This document shows, piece after piece, positions 43,249 through 51,120 of a DNA stretch of 64,000 nucleotides (positions are counted from its first letter, which is position 1; every line of letters begins with the position of its first letter). The notes under the pieces were generated by a model, which was not told where the DNA came from, ran no database searches, and worked only from the letters and a program-made list of their open reading frames with translations. Made by a program: the position numbers and the translations under genes. The stretch covers positions 124,001 through 188,000 of the forward strand of contig NZ_JANYMP010000017.1 of the NCBI RefSeq assembly GCF_025061645.1, written 5' to 3'. Source of the stretch: Umezawaea endophytica. Lineage in GTDB: Bacteria > Actinomycetota > Actinomycetes > Mycobacteriales > Pseudonocardiaceae.

Positions 43249-44109
43249 ATGCCCCGACGCTCCCTGCCGGTCCTGCTCGCGGCCGTGCTCGCGCTCTCGG
43301 CGTGCGGCTCCGCCCGACCCGAGGCCGCGACCGGCGTCTCGGCCGCCAAGGCCGGGGCGGACTGCCCCGACACCGGGTTCGACTGCGACTTCCAGGACCG
43401 GTTCGCGAAGGTCGAGGAGTACGTGAAGACCCGGCCGGGCACGGTCGGCATCGTGGTGCGCGACCGGCAGACCGGCGCGGTGTGGCACAACGACCACTCC
43501 GCCGACCTGGTGTGGACCGCGTCCACGATCAAGCTGGCGATGGTCGTGGACCTGTTCCGCCGCGACCGCGAGGGCGACATCGCGCTGACCGACGACGACC
43601 AGGCGCTCGTCAAGGCCATGCTGCACAGCTCGGACGACGCCGCCGCGGACGAGCTGTGGCGGCTCTACTCCGGCGACGACCACCGGGCGTTCAACGACTC
43701 GTTCGCCTCCTACGGCCTCACGTCGCTGGCGCCGCAGGAGGGCTACTCCTCCACGTTCCCGTACTGGGGCTTCCAGAAGTGCACCACCGAGGACCTCGAC
43801 CGGCTGATGAGCCACGTGCTGACCGCCGTGCCCGCCGAGGACCGCGCCCTGCTGGTGCGGGAGATGCGCGCGGTCGGTCCCGAGCAGCAGTGGGGCGTCT
43901 GGGGTGCCGGTCCCGCCGCGCGGCCCGGCAACAAGGACGGCTGGTCCGAAGAGGACTCGGGCTGGGTGATGAACAGCGTCGGCTTCGTCGGCCCCGACGA
44001 GCGGTTCACCCTGGCGGTGATGAACGACCTGCACCGCCAGGGTGGCTACCAGGAGGGCCGCGACACCGACACCGAGGTCGCGGAACTGCTGTTCGGCGGC
44101 CGCTTCTAG
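43249..44109 (+). CDS. LppW-like lipoprotein with beta-lactamase/serine-hydrolase-type fold
   Basis: The 286-residue protein has a lipobox (ALSACGS, Cys near residue 19). The remaining domain has SxxK in TASTIKLAMV and SSDDAAADELW in the SxN position, as in class A beta-lactamase-like and mycobacterial LppW proteins. A KTG equivalent is not clear, so enzymatic activity is uncertain. Likely attached to the membrane outer face. ATG at 43249 begins the signal peptide; an upstream GTG would add 23 residues. Confidence 0.75.
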   Translation: MPRRSLPVLLAAVLALSACGSARPEAATGVSAAKAGADCPDTGFDCDFQDRFAKVEEYVKTRPGTVGIVVRDRQTGAVWHNDHSADLVWTASTIKLAMVVDLFRRDREGDIALTDDDQALVKAMLHSSDDAAADELWRLYSGDDHRAFNDSFASYGLTSLAPQEGYSSTFPYWGFQKCTTEDLDRLMSHVLTAVPAEDRALLVREMRAVGPEQQWGVWGAGPAARPGNKDGWSEEDSGWVMNSVGFVGPDERFTLAVMNDLHRQGGYQEGRDTDTEVAELLFGGRF

Positions 44110-44867
44110 ACCTGCCGGGTGGGCATGACGACGATCTGCCGCAGGTTCACGTGCCGCGCGCGGCTCGCCGCGTAGGCGACCACGTCGGCCAGTTCCTCGG
44201 ACGACAGCAGGCCCACGGTGTCGATCCACGACGCCAGTCCCTCGGCTTGGACGTCGTCCAGGTGGGTACGCAGTTCGGACCGGACGACGCCGGGCTCGAT
44301 GTTGGTCACCCGCACGTCCGCGGGCCCGAACTCGGCCCGCAGGTTCGCGGACAGGTGCGTAATGGCGGCCTTGGTGGCGCAGTAGACCGCGTAGTCCGGG
44401 AACAACTGGTGCGCGGCGACGGACGAGATGTCCACCAGGTCCGCGGTACCGCCGTCGGCCGCGGCGCCCAGCAGGTCCGGGGTGAACTCGCCGATCACGC
44501 GCAGCGCGCCGGTGACGTTGAGGTCGATCATCCGGGCCCAGTGGTCGACGCGGACGTCGGCCATCGGCGCCGCGAGCATCACGCCGGCGTTGTTCACCAC
44601 CAGGTCGACCCGGCCGAACGCCTCGCGCACAGCGGCTCCACCAGCGGCGACGGACTCCTCGGAGGTCACGTCGACCTCAACGGCGAGCGCGCGCCCACCG
44701 TCGGCGACGATCTTGGCGGCGACGTCGGAGAGCTTGTCGGCGCGCCGGGCGAACAGGGCGACCTTCGCGCCGCTCGCGGCCAGGGCTCGGGCGGTCGCCT
44801 CGCCGATGCCGCTGGAGGCCCCGGTGACGACGGCGGTGCGGTCGGTGAGGGTGTCGTAGTTGGTCAT
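44106..44867 (-). CDS. short-chain dehydrogenase/reductase (classical SDR)
   Basis: The 253-residue protein has AVVTGASSGIGEATARALA, VVNNAGVML, DISSVAAH and the intact catalytic YCATK, so a classical NAD(P)-dependent alcohol/ketone oxidoreductase. The substrate is unknown. It is divergent from an XRE-type regulator starting at 44969, which probably controls it. Its stop overlaps the convergent lipoprotein stop within CTAG. Confidence 0.9.
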   Translation of the reverse strand: MTNYDTLTDRTAVVTGASSGIGEATARALAASGAKVALFARRADKLSDVAAKIVADGGRALAVEVDVTSEESVAAGGAAVREAFGRVDLVVNNAGVMLAAPMADVRVDHWARMIDLNVTGALRVIGEFTPDLLGAAADGGTADLVDISSVAAHQLFPDYAVYCATKAAITHLSANLRAEFGPADVRVTNIEPGVVRSELRTHLDDVQAEGLASWIDTVGLLSSEELADVVAYAASRARHVNLRQIVVMPTRQV

Positions 44868-44968
44868 GGGACCGAAACTGGCAGCGCGGACGGCCCCGAG
44901 GGAGGCCCGCTCAAGGGTGGTAACCGGAGAACCACCCATCGACCGGGTCGAAGGTGCAGACTGTCCAC

Positions 44969-45808
44969 ATGAGTCGCGAACTCGGGGAGTTCCTCCGCTC
45001 CCGCCGCGCCCGCATCAAACCGACCGACGTAGGCCTGCCCGCCGGACTCCGCCGCCGCGTGCCGGGGCTGCGGCGCGACGAGGTCGCGAGCCTCGCCGGC
45101 GTGAGCGTCGAGTACTACGTGCGCTTGGAGCAGGGGCGCACGGCCGGTGTGTCCGACTCGGTGCTGGACGCCGTCGGCCGCGCGCTGCGCCTGTCGGCCG
45201 TCGAGCGCACGCACCTGGGGAACCTGGTGCGGCCCGCCGACGGGGACGCCGGTCCGAACCGGGTGCCGCCGACCGTCCAGCGACTGCTGGACCTGATGGA
45301 CACCGTGCCCGCCGCGGTGCTGGGCAAGCACCTGGACGTGCTCGCCTACAACCGGCTGGCGGACGCGGTGTGCGGGTTCTCCGCGCACCCCGCGGCCGAG
45401 CGGAACATGGCCCGGCAGACGTTCCTGAACCCCACCGCGCACCTGTTCTACCCGGAGTGGGACCGGGTGGCCGCCGAAACCGTCGCCTACCTGCGGCTGG
45501 AGGCCGGCCGGTGGCCGGACGACGCCGGGCTGGCGGCGCTGGTCGGCGAGCTGTCGATCAAGAACGAGGTGTTCCGGCGGCTCTGGGCGCGGCACGACGT
45601 GAAGGACAAGGTCTTCGGCCGCAAGGTGATGAACCACGACCTGGTGGGCGAGCTGGAGGTCGAGTGGCAGATGTTCGCGCTGCCCGGTGACGTCGGCCAG
45701 CACCTGCTGACCTACATCCCGGTGGCGGGCTCGGGGACGGCGGACAAGCTCGCCGTGCTGGCGAGCTGGACCGCTTCCACTCCGAGGTCCGCTCAGTTGA
45801 CGAGCTGA
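44969..45808 (+). CDS. XRE-family regulator with MmyB-like ligand-binding domain
   Basis: The 279-residue protein has an N-terminal HTH (RVPGLRRDEVASLAGVSVEYYVRLEQGR) and a C-terminal MmyB/PAS-like domain (VLAYNRLADAVCGF, NMARQTFLNPTAHLFYPEWD). This class commonly represses an adjacent SDR gene and responds to small ligands such as fatty-acid-like molecules. The gene is divergent from the SDR at 44867. Its 3' end overlaps the next minus-strand gene by 16 bp. Confidence 0.88.
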   Translation: MSRELGEFLRSRRARIKPTDVGLPAGLRRRVPGLRRDEVASLAGVSVEYYVRLEQGRTAGVSDSVLDAVGRALRLSAVERTHLGNLVRPADGDAGPNRVPPTVQRLLDLMDTVPAAVLGKHLDVLAYNRLADAVCGFSAHPAAERNMARQTFLNPTAHLFYPEWDRVAAETVAYLRLEAGRWPDDAGLAALVGELSIKNEVFRRLWARHDVKDKVFGRKVMNHDLVGELEVEWQMFALPGDVGQHLLTYIPVAGSGTADKLAVLASWTASTPRSAQLTS

Positions 45809-46215
45809 GCGAGCCGGACGAACTCCGCGGCCTCGTGGACGACGTCACCGGGCCGTTCGTGCTGCTCGACGACGACCCGCACCGGGTCGCCGCGGCGGGA
45901 CAGGGCCCGGCGGACGGCGACCGAGCCGATGCCGGGCGGGGTGCGCAGGTACACGCGGTGGGCGCCGACGGCGTGCGCCACCGTCAGCAGGCCGTCGACG
46001 ACGAGGTCGGGCGTCGCGGTGAGCACGGCGATCTGCACGGTGCTCACCGCGACGCACACGACCACCGGTCGGTCGACGGTCACGCTCGCGGCCAGTGAAC
46101 GCCACAGCGGCGTCCTGGCCTCCAGGAGCACGGCTATCAGCCTGCCGAGTTCGGGCGCCGCGGCGGAGGCGCTCCGGTCAAGAGGTCGGCGGTTGACCAC
46201 TGCCCTGGTCCTCAC
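45793..46215 (-). CDS. small protein with weak NuoF-like segment
   Basis: The 140-residue product is not confidently recognised. The segment VVDGLLTVAHAVGAHRVYLRTPPG resembles the EGM-x-AYA-GA-x-YLR stretch in the FMN-binding 51-kDa subunit of complex I (NuoF/HoxF family), but the rest of that domain is absent, so it may be a fragment or a distinct small protein. The reading overlaps the DUF5666 gene by 38 bp at its start and the XRE gene by 16 bp at its end. GTG start without a clear ribosome-binding site. Confidence 0.5.
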   Translation of the reverse strand: MRTRAVVNRRPLDRSASAAAPELGRLIAVLLEARTPLWRSLAASVTVDRPVVVCVAVSTVQIAVLTATPDLVVDGLLTVAHAVGAHRVYLRTPPGIGSVAVRRALSRRGDPVRVVVEQHERPGDVVHEAAEFVRLAQLVN

Positions 46216-46831
46216 GGCGTGGCGGCACGCCCTGCGGCTGCCCGTCGAGCTGCTGGCCGTTGCGGACGAGCACGCGCTCGACGATCGACTTGGCGGTGGT
46301 CTTGCCGTCGGTGGTCTCGCCGATGACGGTGACCGTGTCGCCGTTCGCGATGCTGCTGAGGTCGCCCTTGGTCTGCTGGTTCGGGCCTCCCCCGCCGCCG
46401 ACCACGGTGTTGCTGTCGATCGTGTAGGTCTTCGTGTAGCCGTCGGTGCTCTTGACCCCGATGGACGTGCTGGACACCTCGGTCACGGTGCCCACCTGGA
46501 ACTCGCCGTGCAGGGCCGTGCCGAAGCCGGGGCCACCGCTCAGGCCGCCCATGCCGGGTCCGCCCATGCGGCCGTAGCCGCCGGGTCCGCCTCGGCCGCC
46601 GGGGCCCATCTCGGTCGCGCCGACGGCGCCGTTGGCCGCGTAGATGGCCGTGCCGCCCGCGGCGGCGATGCCCACGGCGATGGCGACGGCGGCGATGGTC
46701 TTGCGGCCGGACCACGAGACCTTGGAGCCCTGCGGTTGCTCGGCGCCCCAGGCGGGTTCCTGGGGCGGCACGGCCTGCGGTGGCACGGCCGAACCCGGCT
46801 GCTCCGCCGGCGCGTTCTGGTCGGTGCTCAT
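46178..46831 (-). CDS. membrane-anchored DUF5666 protein
   Basis: The 217-residue protein has a Gln/Pro-rich cytoplasmic start, one TM helix near residues 45-65 (TIAAVAIAVGIAAAGGTAIYA), a Gly/Met-rich stretch (MGPGGRGGPGGYGRMGG), and an OB-like DUF5666 domain (VGTVTEVSSTSIGVKSTDGYTKTYTIDSNTVV, ANGDTVTVIGETTDGKTTAKSIV). GGAGGAAAG precedes the ATG. It is divergent from a two-component system, and the intergenic region holds the regulator's repeated half-sites, so it is a likely target gene. Confidence 0.8.
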   Translation of the reverse strand: MSTDQNAPAEQPGSAVPPQAVPPQEPAWGAEQPQGSKVSWSGRKTIAAVAIAVGIAAAGGTAIYAANGAVGATEMGPGGRGGPGGYGRMGGPGMGGLSGGPGFGTALHGEFQVGTVTEVSSTSIGVKSTDGYTKTYTIDSNTVVGGGGGPNQQTKGDLSSIANGDTVTVIGETTDGKTTAKSIVERVLVRNGQQLDGQPQGVPPRREDQGSGQPPTS

Positions 46832-46896
46832 CGTCTTTCCTCCTGCGGTCCTCCACCGGGCGTTCGCCCGCTGTGGAGACCACGGTCACTCCTCAG

Positions 46897-46980
46897 CCTG
46901 TGCGTGCGCTGTGCGTCGGATGGGCGACCGCTGTGGGCCTGCCGCTCCCGGTCACAGGTGGTACACAGGATTCGCACAGC
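46897..46980. promoter_or_regulatory. array of 11-bp-phased CACAGG half-sites upstream of the response regulator
   Basis: On the plus strand, CACAGG, CACAGG and CACAGC begin at 46953, 46964 and 46975, exactly 11 bp apart. On the minus strand, CACAGG and CACAGC matches end at 46897 and 46908, also 11 bp apart, with a further GCTGTG at 46930. Spacing of one helical turn is typical of OmpR/PhoB regulators. It lies between the DUF5666 gene and the response regulator, so both may be controlled. Confidence 0.65.
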
Positions 46981-47012
46981 AGCGGCCCAAGGCGGCGACC
47001 CACGATGAGGAC

Positions 47013-47753
47013 ATGCGCGCAGTGACGACCAGCAAGAAGCACGCCGAACTCCGCCGTCCGGACGGTCAGGCGGTGCGGGTGCTCGTGGTGGACGACGAGT
47101 CCACCTTGGCCGAGTTGATGTCGATGGCGCTGCGGATGGAGACGTGGGAGGTCCGCACCGCGCTGGACGGCGCCTCGGCCGTGCGCACCGCGCGGGAGTT
47201 CCGGCCGGACGCCGTCGTGCTGGACGTCATGCTGCCCGACTTCGACGGGCTGGAGGTGCTGCGGCGGCTGCGCGCCGAGCAGCCGAACCTGCCGGTGCTG
47301 TTCCTGACCGCGAAGGACGCCGTGGAGGACCGCATCGCCGGGCTCACGGCGGGCGGCGACGACTACGTGACGAAGCCGTTCAGCCTGGAGGAGGTCGTGC
47401 TGCGGCTGCGCGCGCTGATGCGCCGCACGGGCGTGACCGAGGCGACGGCGGGCGCGGAGCTGGTGGTCGGCGACCTGCGGTTGGACGAGGACACGCGCGA
47501 GGTGCACCGCGGCGGCCGGTCCGTCGAGCTGACGGCGACCGAGTTCGAGCTGCTGCGGTACCTGATGCGCAACCCGAAGCGGGTGCTGAGCAAGGCCCAG
47601 ATCCTGGACCGGGTGTGGAGCTACGACTTCGGTGGTCAGGCGAACATCGTCGAGCTGTACATCTCCTACCTGCGCAAGAAGATCGACGTCGGCCACGAGC
47701 CGATGATCCACACGATGCGGGGCGCGGGCTATGTCCTCAAGCCGGCACCCTAG
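47013..47753 (+). CDS. OmpR/PhoB-family response regulator
   Basis: The 246-residue protein has a receiver domain with VLVVDDES (acid pair), phosphoacceptor Asp in VVLDVMLPDFDG, LTAKD and the Lys of VTKPFSLEEV. The C-terminal winged helix is of OmpR type (LTATEFELLRYLMRNPKRVLSKAQILDRVW, YISYLRKKI, RGAGYVL). It is cotranscribed with the histidine kinase, whose start overlaps it by 23 bp. Start uncertain: ATG 47013 is close to a GAGG; GTG 47022 is possible. Confidence 0.9.
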   Translation: MRAVTTSKKHAELRRPDGQAVRVLVVDDESTLAELMSMALRMETWEVRTALDGASAVRTAREFRPDAVVLDVMLPDFDGLEVLRRLRAEQPNLPVLFLTAKDAVEDRIAGLTAGGDDYVTKPFSLEEVVLRLRALMRRTGVTEATAGAELVVGDLRLDEDTREVHRGGRSVELTATEFELLRYLMRNPKRVLSKAQILDRVWSYDFGGQANIVELYISYLRKKIDVGHEPMIHTMRGAGYVLKPAP

Positions 47754-49212
47754 GTCCTGGTCGCTGCGGACGCGGATCATCGCGGAGCAGATGGCGCTGC
47801 TGACGGCGGTCTGCCTGATCATCGGCGTGGTGACGATGGTGGCGCTGCGGGACTTCCAGATCGGGAAGCTGGACGAGCAGTTGAAGTTCGCCTCGGACCG
47901 GGCGTCGGAGTTCCGCGGGGACCAGTCACCGCCCGGCGGGCTCCCGAGGTTCCCCAGCACGGTGATCAAGGACCGCAACCCGCTGCTGGGGCCCGGTCAG
48001 GCACCGGGGACGCTCACGGCGCTGATCCACGACAAGACGATCACCCAGGCGTTGAGGTTGACCCCCGACCGGGGTGACCAGGAGGTCCTGCCCGACGCGG
48101 CGCGCCCGCAGCTCATCGCCCTCGAACCCGGCGCCGCTCCGCAGTCGGTGACCTTGGAGGGGCTCGGCGAGTACCGGTTGGTCGTCACCACGACGCCGTC
48201 GCGGGACCTGCTGGTGACGGGGTTGCCGCTGGCGTCGGTGAACGCGACGGTACTGCAACTGGGGTTCGTGCTGGGCGGGGTGGCGCTGGCGGGGCTGCTC
48301 ATCGCCGGGCTGGCCGGGGCTTTCATCGTGCGGCGGACGTTGACGCCGTTGCAGCGGGTGGCGGGGATCGCCACCAGGGTGTCTGAGCTGCCGCTGCACG
48401 AGGGTGAGGTGGCGCTCGCCGTTCGGGTGCCCGAGCAGGACGCCAACCCGCGGACCGAGGTGGGGCAGGTCGGCCTCGCGCTGAACCGGATGCTGGGGCA
48501 CATCGGGGCCGCGTTGACGGCTCGGCACGCCACCGAGACCAGGGTTCGGCAGTTCGTGGCGGACGCCTCGCACGAGTTGCGGACGCCGTTGGCCGCGATC
48601 CGGGGGTACGCGGAGCTGACCAGGCGCAGCAAGGCCGAGGTGCCCGCGGAGATCGCGCACGCGATGAGCCGGGTGGAGTCCGAGGCCGATCGGATGACGG
48701 TGCTGGTGCAGGACCTCCTGCTGCTGGCCCGACTGGACGCCGGTCGACCGCTGGACGACGCCGAGGTGGACCTGACCCGGTTGGTGCTCGACGCCGTCGG
48801 TGACGCCCGGATCGCCGGGAACGGGCACAACTGGCAGTTGGAGCTGCCCGCCGAGCCCGTGACGGTCCGGGGTGACGGTGACCGGCTGCACCAGGTGCTG
48901 GCGAACCTGCTGTCCAACGCCCGCACGCACACGCCGCCGGGGACGACCGTGACCACCGGGCTGTCGGCGTCGCCCGGTCGCGGGGTGGAGCTGACCGTGA
49001 CCGATGACGGGCCCGGCATCCCCGCGACGCTGCTGCCGGACGTCTTCGAGCGGTTCGCCCGCGGCGACGGGTCGCGCTCGCGGGCGGCCGGGAGCACCGG
49101 TCTGGGGTTGTCGATCGTGTCGGCCGTGGTCGAGGCGCACGGCGGGACCGTCGGGGTGGCCAGCGAGCCGGGGAAGACCCGGTTCACGGTTCGGCTGCCC
49201 GCGCGCCGGTAG
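47731..49212 (+). CDS. membrane sensor histidine kinase
   Basis: The 493-residue protein has TM1 near residues 18-38, an extracytoplasmic sensor domain of about 130 residues, TM2 near 175-197 and a HAMP domain. The H-box is FVADASHELRTPLAAIRGYAEL (HisKA), with N-box NLLSNARTHTP, TDDGPGIP and GLGLSIV. It phosphorylates the response regulator encoded just upstream. The signal is unknown; the sensor domain has no recognised family. A direct operon with the regulator (overlap 23 bp). Confidence 0.9.
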   Translation: MSSSRHPRSWSLRTRIIAEQMALLTAVCLIIGVVTMVALRDFQIGKLDEQLKFASDRASEFRGDQSPPGGLPRFPSTVIKDRNPLLGPGQAPGTLTALIHDKTITQALRLTPDRGDQEVLPDAARPQLIALEPGAAPQSVTLEGLGEYRLVVTTTPSRDLLVTGLPLASVNATVLQLGFVLGGVALAGLLIAGLAGAFIVRRTLTPLQRVAGIATRVSELPLHEGEVALAVRVPEQDANPRTEVGQVGLALNRMLGHIGAALTARHATETRVRQFVADASHELRTPLAAIRGYAELTRRSKAEVPAEIAHAMSRVESEADRMTVLVQDLLLLARLDAGRPLDDAEVDLTRLVLDAVGDARIAGNGHNWQLELPAEPVTVRGDGDRLHQVLANLLSNARTHTPPGTTVTTGLSASPGRGVELTVTDDGPGIPATLLPDVFERFARGDGSRSRAAGSTGLGLSIVSAVVEAHGGTVGVASEPGKTRFTVRLPARR

Positions 49213-49226
49213 GGCCGCGCGGCCCA

Positions 49227-49254
49227 CACAGGTGGCGCACAGGCAAGGCACAAG
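49227..49254. promoter_or_regulatory. three 11-bp-phased CACAGG-type half-sites upstream of the GT39 operon
   Basis: CACAGG, CACAGG and CACAAG begin at 49227, 49238 and 49249. The first 17 bases match the array before the response regulator at 15 positions. It lies between the kinase stop (49212) and the glycosyltransferase start (49288), so the two-component system probably controls this operon. Confidence 0.65.
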
Positions 49255-49287
49255 TCGTGCTTAGCCGGGAGCACGAACCTCGGTCGC

Positions 49288-51120
49288 ATGACGGTTGTCG
49301 ACACGCACGCTCCAGCACCGGCCGCGACGCCCGCTCCTCCCCCGCCGGTGGCCGGGGACCCCCGCTGGGCTCGGCCCGCGCTGATCGGGTTGCTGGCCGC
49401 GACCGCGGTGCTCTACCTGTGGCAGCTCGGGGATTCCGAGTGGGCCAACGCGTACTACTCGGCCGCCGCCCAGGCCGGGGCGCAGAGCTGGGAGGCCTGG
49501 TTCTTCGGGTCCACCGACTGGGCCAACTCGATCACGGTTGACAAGACGCCTGCCGCGCTGTGGTTCATGGGGCTGTCGGCGCGGGTCTTCGGGGTCAACG
49601 CCTGGAGCATCCTGGTGCCGCAGGCGCTGATGGGCGTCGCCAGTGTCGGGCTCCTCCACGCCGCGGTGAAGCGGACATCCGGGGCGGCGGCCGGGCTGAT
49701 CGCGGGCGCGGTGCTGGCGTTGACGCCCGTCGCGGTGCTGATGTTCCGGTTCAACAACCCGGACGCGCTGCTGGTGCTGCTGCTGGTGGCGGGCGCGTAC
49801 TGCACGGTGCGGGCGACCGAGAAGGCGAGCGCCAGGTGGTTGGCACTCGCGGGCGCAGCCGTCGGGTTCGCCTTCCTGGCGAAGATGTTGCAGGCGTTCC
49901 TGGTGCTGCCCGCGTTCGGTTCGGCGTACCTGGTGTTCGCCCGCGCGACGCTGGGGCAGCGGATCGCGCACCTGGCCGCGGCCCTCGGGGCGATGGTGGT
50001 CGCGGGCGGCTGGTGGATCGCGGTCGTCGAACTGGTGCCCGCGGCCTCCCGACCGTTCATCGGCGGGTCGCAGACGAACAGCGTGCTCGAACTGACGTTG
50101 GGCTACAACGGTTTCGGCAGGCTCACCGGTGACGAGGTCGGCAGCGTCGGCGGCGGCGCGGGCGGCGGGTGGGGTACCACCGGGTGGTCCCGGCTGTTCG
50201 GCGGTGAGATGGGCTCCCAGATCGCCTGGCTGCTGCCCGCCGCCGTCGTGCTGCTCGTCGCGGGCTGGTGGGCCGGTGACCGCGCCTCCCGTGCGGGGCT
50301 GCTGGTGTGGGGCGGGTGGCTGCTGGTCACCGCCGCCGTCTTCAGCTACATGAACGGGATCATCCACGGCTACTACACCGTGGCGTTGGCGCCCGCCATC
50401 GGCGCGGTCATCGGGATCGGCGCCGCGGCCCTGTGGCGCAAGCGGGACGATCCGATGGCGCTCGCCGGGTTGTCCGGCGCGGTGGCACTGGCCGCGTTGC
50501 AGTCCTACCTCCTGCTGACCTCGTGGTCCAGCACGTTCGCCGTCGTCGTGCTGGTGCTCGGGTTCCTCGGTGCCGCGGGCTTCTTCTTCAGCCCCAAGCT
50601 GTTCGTGCCGGTCGCCCTCGTCGCCGCGCTGCTCGGGCCCGGCGCCTACTCGGTCGCGACAGCGGCCACGCCGCACTCGGGGGCCATCCCCTCCGCCGGT
50701 CCGGCGGGCACGGGCGGGTTCCGCGGCGGCGGTGGTGGCGGGATGGGCGGGGGCATGGGCGGCCTGCTGAGCGCTCCCACGCCCGGCGCCGAGCTGGTCT
50801 CCCTGCTGCGGAGCGGGTCCCAGACCTGGGCCGCCGCCGCGGTGGGGTCGAACAACGCCGCCGGTTACCAGTTGGGCAGCGGCAGGCCGGTCATGGCCGT
50901 CGGCGGCTTCAACGGCACCGATCCGGCTCCCACGCTCGTCGAGTTCCAGCAGCTCGTGGCGGACGGGCGGATCCACTACTTCCTCGGTGGCGCCGGGATG
51001 TCCGGGTCGACCGGGAGCGACGCGGCGCAGGAGATCGCCGCCTGGGTGCAGGAGAACTTCACCGAGTCCACAGTGGACGGCGTCGCCGTCTACGACCTCA
51101 CAGTCGGCGCACAGCGATGA
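49288..51120 (+). CDS. GT39-family membrane glycosyltransferase (ArnT/PMT-like)
   Basis: The 610-residue protein has about 11-12 TM helices. The first extracytoplasmic loop is acidic (WQLGDSEWANAYYSAAAQAG, then SITVDKTPAALW), typical of lipid-phosphate-sugar-dependent GT-C enzymes. A Gly/Met-rich low-complexity segment (GGGGMGGGMGG) precedes a C-terminal soluble domain. Such enzymes attach sugars from polyprenyl phosphate donors to cell-envelope acceptors. ATG at 49288; the GT2-GtrA gene start overlaps its stop (ATGA). Confidence 0.85.
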   Translation: MTVVDTHAPAPAATPAPPPPVAGDPRWARPALIGLLAATAVLYLWQLGDSEWANAYYSAAAQAGAQSWEAWFFGSTDWANSITVDKTPAALWFMGLSARVFGVNAWSILVPQALMGVASVGLLHAAVKRTSGAAAGLIAGAVLALTPVAVLMFRFNNPDALLVLLLVAGAYCTVRATEKASARWLALAGAAVGFAFLAKMLQAFLVLPAFGSAYLVFARATLGQRIAHLAAALGAMVVAGGWWIAVVELVPAASRPFIGGSQTNSVLELTLGYNGFGRLTGDEVGSVGGGAGGGWGTTGWSRLFGGEMGSQIAWLLPAAVVLLVAGWWAGDRASRAGLLVWGGWLLVTAAVFSYMNGIIHGYYTVALAPAIGAVIGIGAAALWRKRDDPMALAGLSGAVALAALQSYLLLTSWSSTFAVVVLVLGFLGAAGFFFSPKLFVPVALVAALLGPGAYSVATAATPHSGAIPSAGPAGTGGFRGGGGGGMGGGMGGLLSAPTPGAELVSLLRSGSQTWAAAAVGSNNAAGYQLGSGRPVMAVGGFNGTDPAPTLVEFQQLVADGRIHYFLGGAGMSGSTGSDAAQEIAAWVQENFTESTVDGVAVYDLTVGAQR

